Part shown: piece by piece, positions 1 to 5,659 of the stretch
How positions within the stretch are numbered: the first letter of the stretch is position 1
How the letters are laid out: the number at the start of each line of letters is the position of its first letter
NCBI GenBank assembly: GCA_026389415.1
Contig: JAPLHX010000320.1
Span: 1-5,832 of the forward strand
Origin: Coprothermobacterota bacterium
Lineage (GTDB): Bacteria; Caldisericota; JANLFM01
DNA length: 5,832 nucleotides
Direction of reading: 5' to 3'
Notes under the pieces: generated by a model
Told to the model about the DNA's origin: nothing
The model's database searches: none
Seen by the model: the letters and a program-made list of their open reading frames with translations, nothing else
Translations under genes and position numbers: made by a program

Positions 1-3
1 CCC

Positions 4-368
4 CCCTCCGTGCGGTATTTCTTTCTGTGGAAAAAAGGGGGCCGGCTCAGGGAGACACTTGGTTGTCATGCTGAGCGCGAGCGAAGCATCTTGCAGTTGA
101 ATTGTGGGGTGAACTGCCAGACCCTTCGCAAAGACGGCTCAGGGAGACACTTGGTTGTCATGCTGAGCGCGAGCGAAGCCCTGCCCTCGAGCGCGAGCGA
201 AGGAATCTTGCCTCGAAAGCCTGGCCTCGAGCCCTTCGCTTTCCTTCACTTCGTTCGAGGACAGGGCTTCGCTCGCGCAAGATCCTTCGCTGCGCTCAGG
301 ACGACAATCTCTATTGTCTCCCTGAGCCAGCCCCCTTTTTTCCACAGAAAGAAATACCGCAAGGAGGG
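4..368. repeat. Compound inverted-repeat element (MITE-like / dispersed palindromic repeat)
   Basis: The outer arms 4-57 and 315-368 are reverse complements over 54 bp with two mismatches (positions 10 and 42), both including the A6G5 / C5T6 tract. The symmetry continues less perfectly inward (58-94 against 277-314, both carrying a TTGTC...CTGAGCGC...CGAAG...ATCTTGC pattern). A nested pair, 169-190 and 255-276, pairs at 21 of 22 positions, and the inner flanks still match around GAAGGAA / TTCCTTC. The loop is about 206-240. The left half is longer than the right because of a duplication. No transposase is present, so this could be a non-autonomous element or a dispersed palindromic repeat family. 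The core motif resembles repeats I know from Chloroflexota and other environmental bacteria, but that is recollection, not a search. The true left boundary and any target-site duplication cannot be judged because the window begins here. Confidence 0.85.
43..179 (+). repeat. 45-bp direct repeat, two exact copies (43-87 and 135-179)
   Basis: The stretch starting CGGCTCAGGGAGACACTTGG and ending GCGAGCGAAGC occurs identically at 43-87 and 135-179, an offset of 92 bp. The spacer 88-134 is unrelated to the repeat apart from its first few bases. Both copies lie in the left half of the inverted-repeat element and have only one counterpart in the right half, so the left arm seems to have gained a 92-bp duplication or insertion. 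The exact identity suggests a recent event. Confidence 0.9.
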
Positions 369-495
369 TGAAGTGAGAACTGAGTTCAGTGGTATCGAGA
401 GGCGCTTGAACGAACTCTGCGAACGCAAATGCAGACTCAAGTCGCTTCGCGCCATATCATTTATTGCGTCACAGGTGAAGGAATAGACCGAGGCG
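369..495. other. Gene-free stretch between repeat element and promoter
   Basis: I see no coding signal with an RBS here. The only structure is an imperfect nested stem between 401 and 453: GGCGC (401-405) with GCGCC (449-453), CTTGA (405-409) with TCAAG (437-441), and TCTGC (416-420) with GCAGA (431-435). There is no T-run after it, so it is not a typical rho-independent terminator. Confidence 0.5.
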
Positions 496-504
496 TGGTA
501 TAAT
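475..504 (+). promoter_or_regulatory. Sigma-70-type promoter with extended -10
   Basis: TGGTATAAT at 496-504 combines a perfect TATAAT (499-504) with the TGn extension. The -35 region is weak: GTGAAG at 475-480 with an 18-nt spacer matches TTGACA at three positions, which is normal for extended -10 promoters. Transcription would start near 511, 45-50 nt before the ATG at 558. It is the best promoter seen upstream of the kinase, so it may drive the whole 558-5433 stretch. It sits about 130 bp after the inverted-repeat element. Confidence 0.55.
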
Positions 505-557
505 GCGGTTGGTTAGAAAGAGCTTGAATTCACTAACCCGGAGCGGAGTGAAGAGAA

Positions 558-857
558 ATGAAGCGGAGAATTGGATTTTGGACCTCTGGCTTTGTCAGAT
601 GGATTTATCTTTTCTAAGTGTGTGCTCTTTCCCTTGCTTTGCTGAGCCTTCCAAACATCAAATCAGCCCAAGCTGCAGGACAAGTTTGCCTGCCCACCTT
701 TCTCTCTTGCTTTGGGGTTCTGCGGAATTCATTTGTCAGGTATGTCGTCTCTAGGGATGGGCAAAGAGTATACTGGCACCGAAACGAGCGACACTCCACA
801 TCGATCGCATTTGATTTCGCCGCCTCTCTTTTCGTTGCCCGCCTCAAGGGGAGATAA
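558..857 (+). pseudogene. Remnant of a small secreted-protein gene, signal peptide interrupted by TAA
   Basis: Reading from ATG 558 (GGAG at 545-548, 9-nt spacing, downstream of the extended -10 promoter) gives a basic start, MKRRIGFWTSGFVRWIYLF, then a TAA stop at 615-617. The same frame continues with VCALSLALLSLP, a hydrophobic core, and SAQAAGQV, which looks like a signal-peptidase AXA site. It runs on to TAA at 855-857. Basic n-region, h-region and cleavage site in one frame on either side of the stop suggest a former Sec signal peptide of roughly 35-40 residues, with the stop an acquired mutation or a sequencing error. GTG 618, immediately after the stop, could allow reinitiation. The remaining ~60 residues match no family I recognise and may themselves be frameshifted. 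It could also be a chance open frame. Confidence 0.35.
846..853 (+). promoter_or_regulatory. Strong Shine-Dalgarno sequence before the leader ORF
   Basis: AAGGGGAG lies 7 nt before ATG 861. It is the best ribosome binding site anywhere near the kinase start. The kinase ATG at 920 has only a G6 tract at 912-917, two nucleotides away, too close for normal initiation. This decides the view that ribosomes load at 861 and reach 920 by coupling. Confidence 0.6.
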
Positions 858-860
858 ACC

Positions 861-923
861 ATGAATCACCGAAGAAGGATAGCGCACCCAGTGTTCCTAG
901 TTTTGCGAGATGGGGGGAAATGA
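861..923 (+). CDS. 20-residue leader ORF overlapping the kinase start (ATGA)
   Basis: ATG 861 opens a short frame encoding MNHRRRIAHPVFLVLRDGGK and ending with TGA at 921-923, which overlaps the kinase ATG (920-922) as ATGA. The strong SD at 846-853 serves this start. ATGA overlaps are a known arrangement for translational coupling, so the role inferred is to deliver ribosomes to the kinase. The peptide is basic and then hydrophobic and resembles no known protein. Alternatively this is the true N-terminus of the kinase: one more G in the G6 tract at 912-917 would fuse the two frames (...RDGGEMIPLKVLF...). The receiver domain does not need such an extension, so I favour the separate ORF. Confidence 0.4.
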   Translation: MNHRRRIAHPVFLVLRDGGK

Positions 924-3775
924 TCCCCCTCAAAGTGCTTTTCGCAGAAGACGATCGGTTGGACCAATTGGCGTTCGAACGATTCGTGGAAGAACACGGC
1001 CTGCCGATCACCTATCTGCTGGCGGGATCGCTGAACGAAGCCAAATGCCTTGTGGGCCAAGAGAAATTCGACGTGATCGTCGTGGACTATTCCTTGGGGG
1101 ACGGAACGGCGATGGACTTGCTGCCGTTCGCAGCGGGCATTCCCGTAATCCTGATTGCGGGCACGAGAGACGAGGAGATTGCCGCTCGCGCTTTCACAGC
1201 AGGGATCTCCGATTCCCTGGTCAAAGACATCGGTCGCAACTACCTGGAACAATTGCCGGAACGAATAGAGAAAGCCGTGGGACGACGGCTGCGCTCGGTG
1301 GAGACTTTACAGGAGAACCAAGCGCTGTATCGCCGCGTGGTGGACACGGCCAACGAAGGGATCCTGGTGTCGGACGAAACCCACCGCACCACCTTCGCCA
1401 ATCGACGCATGGCGGAGCTGTTGGGCTATACCCCCGAGGAGTTGCTTGGGCGATCGATGGAGGAGTTCATTTTCCCCGAGGATCTGGCCGATCACCGACA
1501 ACGGATGAGCAACCGCCGCCAGGGGGTCGGTGAGCAATACGAGCGACGTCTCCGTCGCCGGGATGGGAGCACACTTTGGACCAGCGTCTCCGCCACGCCC
1601 ATCCTGGAGAACGGCGAATTCCGCGGATCGATCGGGCTGTACACCGACATCACCGAGCGCAAACGGATGGAGGAGGCGCTGCGGGAAAGCGAGGAAAAGT
1701 ACCGGGCGCTGGTGGAGAACGCCAACGAGGCAATCATTGTCACCCAGGACGGGGCGCTGAAGTTCGCCAACCCCAAGGCGAGCAAGTTGTTCGGCTATTC
1801 CCTCCAGGAGGCGGTCGGCCGACCCTTTGTAGAATTCATCCACCCCGATGACCGATACCTGGTGGCCGAGCGGTATCGGAAACGGCTGGAGGGCCAGGTT
1901 TCTACGGTTGTGTATCCATTCCGCACGATCCACAAGGATGGCTCGATCCGATGGGCGGAGATCAACTCGGTGCGGATCGCCTGGGAAGGCAGACCGGCCA
2001 TTATGAGCTATCTGAGCGACATCACCGAGCGCAAGCAAGCAGAGGAGGCGCTGCGGGAGAGCGAAGCAAAATACCGCCTGCTGGCAGACAATACGGTTGA
2101 TGGGATATGGCTTCTGGACATGAACTTCAAGCTTATGTACTGCAGTCCCGCATCGGAAAAACAAAGCGGTTTCACGTTACAGGAGATAATGGAGATGTCG
2201 CTGGAGCAGTACTTCACTCCGGAGTCGCTCCATGTGGTGGCTGAATCATTTTTAGAGGAGATGCCCAAGGTAGAGGCCGATCCGGACTATAATCCCATCC
2301 TTACTCTTGACTTGGAGTTTTATAAAAAAGACGGCACAGCCTTTTGGGCGGAATCCAAGTTCAGCATCGTCCGGGATAAGCATGGCAAACCGGTATCAAT
2401 ACTGGGCCTGGCAAGGGACATCACCGAGCGCAAGCAGCTGGAAAAAGCACTGCGGGAGAGCGAAGCAAAATACCGCAGCCTGGTGGAAACAGCCATCGAA
2501 GGCGTTGCGTCCATCGACCTGAACGGCAACCTGACATTTATCAACGACGCGCTCTGCCGCATGACCGGGTATACGCAAGATGAGCTATTGAACAAACCGT
2601 TTGCCGGCCTCCTGCACCCGGACGATTTGCCGGCACTAATGGAAGCGTTCCTCTCCGAGGTTGCTGGTACCAGGACTGGTCCCATCATCGAGTTCAGGGG
2701 AATCCCTAAAACCGGTCAGAGCATCTGGTTTTCCACTCAGCCCACGGCAATCACGATCGATGGCAAGATCATCGGGTTCAACGCCATACTGCACGACATC
2801 ACCGAGCGCAAGCGGGTGGAGGAATCCTTGCGGGAGAGCCAGAAACAATTCCAAGCACTGACTGAAACCACAAGTGACTTTATTTGGGAAATGGACGTCA
2901 ACGGTGTTTACACCTATTGTAGCCCGCAAATCAATGAACTCTGGGGATACAAGCCGGAGGATATGATTGGGAGAAGACCGTTCGACCTTATGGTACCCGA
3001 AGATAGAGAACGGGCTATAAAGATGTTCCGTACAATATCGGAGTCTCCACGCTCGTTCAAAGGAATGGAAACCAGCAGTCGGGATAACACCGACCGAATT
3101 GTGGTGTTGGAGACCAGCGGTGTCCCTTTTTTCGACATTGATGGCAGGCTGTGTGGTTACCGTGGCATTTCCCGCGACATCACCGAGCGCAAGCGGGTGG
3201 AGGAATCCTTGCGGGAGAGCGAAGAGAGTTTTCACAGCTTGTTTGAGAACTCGACCATCGGTCTTTACCGCACCACGCCTGACGGAAGGATTCTTCTGGC
3301 CAATCCTGAGTTATGCCGAATGCTGGGCTTCCCTACTTTCGAAGAGCTGGCTCGTCGAAATCTGGAGGAGGAAGGCTTTACGACGGAGTATTCTCGCCAA
3401 GCGTTCCGACAAGAGATTGAAGAGAAGGGGGAAATCCGGGGCTTAGAATCGGCGTGGAAACGGCGCGACGAGACCATCCTTTTCGTTCGGGAAAGCGTTC
3501 ACACGGTGCGGGATGCAGAAGGCAGTGTCCTCTACTACGAGGGAACAGTGGAAGACATCACCGAACGCAAGCGCGCGGAGGAGGCGCTGCGGGAGAGCAA
3601 AGAACGCCTGGAACTGGCGCTGATTGGCGGCGATCTGGATTCTACGATTGGGATCTACAGACCGGTAGGGTGTATACCGACGAACGGTATCTCAGCATGC
3701 TCGGCTATGTTCCAGGCGAAATCGATCTTGGCTGGAGGGCGAACTGGGAGCAGCAGGTGCATCCCGACGACCTGA
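920..3775 (+). CDS. 5' part of the split sensor kinase: receiver domain plus six PAS domains
   Basis: Residues 1-125 form a CheY-like receiver: acidic pocket E10-D11-D12, phospho-acceptor D56 (VIVVD, nt 1085-1087), and K102 in the LVKD motif. The usual Ser/Thr after strand 4 appears to be Ala80 (VILIAG), which is unusual. PAS domains follow at about 132-247, 259-371, 383-504, 516-630, 642-757 and 769-883. Each ends in DITERK followed by a helical linker such as RVEESLRESE or QAEEALRESEAKYR. HPDD or PEDR/PEDL motifs recur before the second half of most domains. No ligand-binding cysteine of the LOV type (GRNCRFLQ) is seen, so the sensed signals are unknown. After residue 906 (nt 3637) the frame is wrong, and the last ~45 residues before TGA 3773-3775 are nonsense. 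Without repair the product has no kinase core. ATG 920 is the only start codon in this frame after the upstream stop at 812-814. Confidence 0.9.
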   Translation: MIPLKVLFAEDDRLDQLAFERFVEEHGLPITYLLAGSLNEAKCLVGQEKFDVIVVDYSLGDGTAMDLLPFAAGIPVILIAGTRDEEIAARAFTAGISDSLVKDIGRNYLEQLPERIEKAVGRRLRSVETLQENQALYRRVVDTANEGILVSDETHRTTFANRRMAELLGYTPEELLGRSMEEFIFPEDLADHRQRMSNRRQGVGEQYERRLRRRDGSTLWTSVSATPILENGEFRGSIGLYTDITERKRMEEALRESEEKYRALVENANEAIIVTQDGALKFANPKASKLFGYSLQEAVGRPFVEFIHPDDRYLVAERYRKRLEGQVSTVVYPFRTIHKDGSIRWAEINSVRIAWEGRPAIMSYLSDITERKQAEEALRESEAKYRLLADNTVDGIWLLDMNFKLMYCSPASEKQSGFTLQEIMEMSLEQYFTPESLHVVAESFLEEMPKVEADPDYNPILTLDLEFYKKDGTAFWAESKFSIVRDKHGKPVSILGLARDITERKQLEKALRESEAKYRSLVETAIEGVASIDLNGNLTFINDALCRMTGYTQDELLNKPFAGLLHPDDLPALMEAFLSEVAGTRTGPIIEFRGIPKTGQSIWFSTQPTAITIDGKIIGFNAILHDITERKRVEESLRESQKQFQALTETTSDFIWEMDVNGVYTYCSPQINELWGYKPEDMIGRRPFDLMVPEDRERAIKMFRTISESPRSFKGMETSSRDNTDRIVVLETSGVPFFDIDGRLCGYRGISRDITERKRVEESLRESEESFHSLFENSTIGLYRTTPDGRILLANPELCRMLGFPTFEELARRNLEEEGFTTEYSRQAFRQEIEEKGEIRGLESAWKRRDETILFVRESVHTVRDAEGSVLYYEGTVEDITERKRAEEALRESKERLELALIGGDLDSTIGIYRPVGCIPTNGISACSAMFQAKSILAGGRTGSSRCIPTT
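2794..3220 (+). repeat. Intragenic 46-bp exact direct repeat in PAS linkers (2794-2839 and 3175-3220)
   Basis: The DNA coding for the linker after PAS4 and after PAS5 (CGACATCACCGAGCGCAAGC at the start, GCGGGAGAGC at the end) is identical over 46 bp, although the PAS domains on either side differ strongly. The other linkers (starting at 1646, 2018, 2417, 3554, 3946, 4330 and 4708) keep much of the same sequence, especially ACATCACCGAGCGCAAGC. Linkers after PAS2 and PAS3 also share the following GCGAAGCAAAATACCGC. Confidence 0.9.
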
Positions 3776-5433
3776 GCTTCGCCAACTATCCCGTCCAATC
3801 CGATTTGTGGGGAGAGACGCTTACCTATGATGAAGAGTACCGGATGCGCCACAAGTCCGGCGAGTGGGTGTGGGTAAGGGACCGCTCTCAGATTACCGCT
3901 CGCGCTGCCGACGGCCAGCCGTTGCGGGTGACGGGGATCCACGAAAACATCAACGAGCGCAAGCGGGTGGAGGAAGCGCTCTACTTCAGCAATCAGCGGT
4001 TGGAACTGGCGCAACGGTCCGCTGGGGCGGGGATATGGGACTGGGACATCACTCGACAGCATTTGGACTGGTCGAGAGAGCTGTTTCTCTTGTTTGGACT
4101 GGATCCTGATGAGACCGAAGCCACCTTCGACATTTGGCATCAAGTGCTTCATTCTGATGATCGAGAGATCGCTTCTCACCGCATTGACCAGGCGATCGCG
4201 GACAAAATCCCGCTCATCAGTGAGCATCGCGTCATCCATCCAGACGGCCAAGTGCGTTGGATCAGGGCGTTGGGAAACACGATTTATGATCCAACGGGGC
4301 AGCCCCTTCGCATGGCCGGCATCTGCATCGACGTCACCGAGCGCAAGCAGGCCGAGGAGGCGCTTCAGAAAAGCGAGGCCTTGCTCAACGATGTCAGCGA
4401 GATGGCCAGGGTGGGCGGGTGGGAACTCGATGTGGAAACGAAGCAAGTCCTTTGGACCAGCGAGACCTACCGGATTCACGAGATTCCCGAAGGAGAGAAA
4501 ATCGATCTGCCACAAGCGCTTCTCTTTTTTGATCTATCGCAGCGGTCCACCTTGGAAACGGCGCTGCAACGTTGTGTGGAGACAGGGGAGGGGTTCGATC
4601 TGGAGCTTCCCTTCACCAGTGCGCAGAGCAGGCATCTCTGGACGCGGGCCCTGGGACGTGCAGTGAAAGCGGACGGCAAAGTCGTAAGGCTGACGGGAAC
4701 TTTCCAGGACATCACCGAGCGCAAGCAATTGGAAGAGCGGATCCGTCAGGTCCGCGGCGACCTGCTCTTCGCCGTCTCCCACGACCTGAAGTCCCCCATC
4801 CAAACCCTGCGCCAAACCCAGGAGATGCTAAGCCAGCTCCCACCGGCGGAAGCTCTGGCCCGCTTCCAGGAGTACGGCGAGATCTGGCGGCGCAACCTGC
4901 AGCGCCTGGAGCGGATGATCAACAACCTGGTGGACAGCCAGCGCGGCGAGGAAGACCATTTCCCCCTCCTTCTCGCCCCCTGCGATCCAACGGAACTAGT
5001 CAAGCGGGTGGCGGAGGACCTGACCGGCTACGCCCTGGCCCTCCAGATACAGTTCGATCTGAAGCTGGAAGCCGTGCCGGAAGGCTCCTGCGACGAGGAG
5101 ACCCTTGCCCGGGTGGTGGAAAACCTGCTGACCAACGCCATCAAGTTCTCGCCCCAAGGAGGACGGGTCGAGGTCCGCCTAGGGATTGAGGGAGACACCC
5201 TCCTCCTGGAGGTGGAGGACCACGGCGCCGGCATCCCCTCCCAAGAGCAGGAGCAGCTCTTCCAGCCCTTCCAGCGGAGCCGCTCGGCCCAACAAAAGGG
5301 AATCCCCGGCACCGGCCTGGGCCTCTACGTCTGCCGCCGCATCGTCGAGGAACATGGCGGTACCATCACCCTAACAAGCAGGGAAGGTCAGGGGACGAAA
5401 GTGACCGTTCGCCTGCCGTGGAGGGTTGAATAA
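3637..5433 (+). CDS. 3' part of the split sensor kinase: three PAS domains plus HisKA/HATPase core
   Basis: From 3637 the frame reads GFYDWDLQTG and continues the seventh PAS domain (repaired residues ~897-1014). The eighth follows (~1023-1142, starting AGIWDWDITRQ) and the ninth (~1150-1268, starting VGGWELDVETK). These three begin with aromatic WDWD/GWEL motifs typical of PAS_3-like folds. The kinase core has an H-box AVSHDLKSP with phospho-acceptor His1288 (nt 4780-4782), an N-box NLLTNAIKF (Asn1402 and Asn1406), a G1 box EDHGAGIP (Asp1434), an F-box LFQPF (~1448) and a G2 box GTGLGL (~1464). All the residues needed for ATP binding and autophosphorylation are present. The same frame is open back to ATG 3454, but 3454-3636 is out of frame with the PAS6 coding, so that start is spurious. 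ATG 3697 is the first internal start and has no obvious RBS. No response-regulator gene follows within the window. Confidence 0.9.
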   Translation, partial: GFYDWDLQTGRVYTDERYLSMLGYVPGEIDLGWRANWEQQVHPDDLSFANYPVQSDLWGETLTYDEEYRMRHKSGEWVWVRDRSQITARAADGQPLRVTGIHENINERKRVEEALYFSNQRLELAQRSAGAGIWDWDITRQHLDWSRELFLLFGLDPDETEATFDIWHQVLHSDDREIASHRIDQAIADKIPLISEHRVIHPDGQVRWIRALGNTIYDPTGQPLRMAGICIDVTERKQAEEALQKSEALLNDVSEMARVGGWELDVETKQVLWTSETYRIHEIPEGEKIDLPQALLFFDLSQRSTLETALQRCVETGEGFDLELPFTSAQSRHLWTRALGRAVKADGKVVRLTGTFQDITERKQLEERIRQVRGDLLFAVSHDLKSPIQTLRQTQEMLSQLPPAEALARFQEYGEIWRRNLQRLERMINNLVDSQRGEEDHFPLLLAPCDPTELVKRVAEDLTGYALALQIQFDLKLEAVPEGSCDEETLARVVENLLTNAIKFSPQGGRVEVRLGIEGDTLLLEVEDHGAGIPSQEQEQLFQPFQRSRSAQQKGIPGTGLGLYVCRRIVEEHGGTITLTSREGQGTKVTVRLPWRVE

Positions 5434-5659
5434 GGAGACGTCCGTCCCATGGGTCCACCCCTGGTGCGGTTGGGCATTACACAACGCGGTGGGCCTGACA
5501 AAAGAGCATCGCCGGTCTGATGATCGCCCGTAGCTAAATGCTCACTGCCTATGGTTCGACAATCTACCTTGCAACTGTGCTAATTAGCCAGAGCGGCACA
5601 TAATACTGGGAGAGGATTTGCTCACCGGAGCAAAAGACGATAGGAAGGTGATCCGAGTC
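5434..5659. other. Intergenic gap after the kinase
   Basis: The gap is 226 nt. There is no convincing terminator after the kinase stop: no GC stem followed by a T-run. A 23-codon frame, ATG 5449 to TGA 5518-5520, follows TAAGGAG (5431-5437) at 11-nt spacing, but its peptide (MGPPLVRLGITQ...) is unlike any protein I know and is not called as a gene. CATAAT at 5599-5604 could be a -10 for the next gene but has no matching -35. Confidence 0.5.
5617..5634 (+). promoter_or_regulatory. Perfect 7-bp hairpin in the 5' leader of the DUF3795-like gene
   Basis: TTTGCTC (5617-5623), loop ACCG, GAGCAAA (5628-5634). It ends 7 nt before the AGGAAGG ribosome binding site (5642-5648). No T-run follows on either strand, so it is not an intrinsic terminator. 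It might stabilise the message or affect access to the RBS, or it could be incidental. Confidence 0.4.

Larger units (their letters stand above)
920..5433 (+). pseudogene. Receiver-(PAS)9-histidine kinase gene, frameshifted near 3637-3639
   Basis: Repaired, the gene encodes about 1,504 residues: receiver (~1-125), nine PAS domains each ending in a DITERK-type linker, and HisKA plus HATPase_c. The linkers start at about residues 243, 367, 500, 626, 753, 879, 1010, 1138 and 1264, a period of 124-133. At 3635-3640 the sequence reads CTGGAT where the homologous reading needs CTGGGATTC (Leu-Gly-Phe). One missing G moves the protein from the frame of 920 to the frame that ends at 5433. The repaired junction, GGDL-GFYDWDLQTG, is a normal PAS N-terminus. 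There is no slippery heptamer at the joint, so programmed frameshifting is unlikely. It is either a real recent mutation or an assembly or read error; everything else in both halves is intact, which favours error or a very recent event. No membrane segment is visible, so the enzyme should be cytoplasmic. Confidence 0.85.

Noticed and set aside
1..368. CRISPR array or tRNA cluster in the repeat-rich start
   Set aside because: The repeats are inverted arms with only two direct copies and no regular spacers; no tRNA-like fold or CCA end is seen.
10..486. Long open frames on both strands across the repeat (10-486 +, 102-371 +, 139-345 -, 246-455 -)
   Set aside because: They are translations of the inverted-repeat element, with repeated HAERERS / PERSEGS-type peptides, no RBS, and opposite-strand copies of each other.
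503..754. 83-residue frame starting at ATG 503
   Set aside because: Its ATG lies inside the TATAAT of the promoter, so it could not be on the transcript from it, and the peptide has no recognisable features.
742..864. 40-codon frame ending in TGA that overlaps ATG 861 as ATGA
   Set aside because: No usable RBS and no recognisable peptide; the overlap is probably chance.
1307..2164. 285-residue minus-strand frame (and similar at 2636-3235 and 3655-4515)
   Set aside because: Antisense shadows of the PAS repeats; the recurring LALGDV is the reverse of the DITERK linker coding.
3454..3636. N-terminal extension of the 3' kinase frame from ATG 3454
   Set aside because: It overlaps the PAS6 coding in another frame and its peptide is an out-of-frame reading of the PAS6 end and linker.
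3454..3775. Programmed -1 frameshift joining the two kinase halves
   Set aside because: No X-XXY-YYZ slippery site or downstream structure at the point where homology switches frame; a lost G explains it better.
5449..5520. 23-residue ORF after the kinase with TAAGGAG upstream
   Set aside because: Spacing is long, the peptide resembles nothing known, and such short frames are expected by chance.
5599..5604. CATAAT as a promoter -10 for the DUF3795-like gene
   Set aside because: No acceptable -35 at 16-18 nt and no TG extension; TTGCAA at 5569-5574 is too far away.
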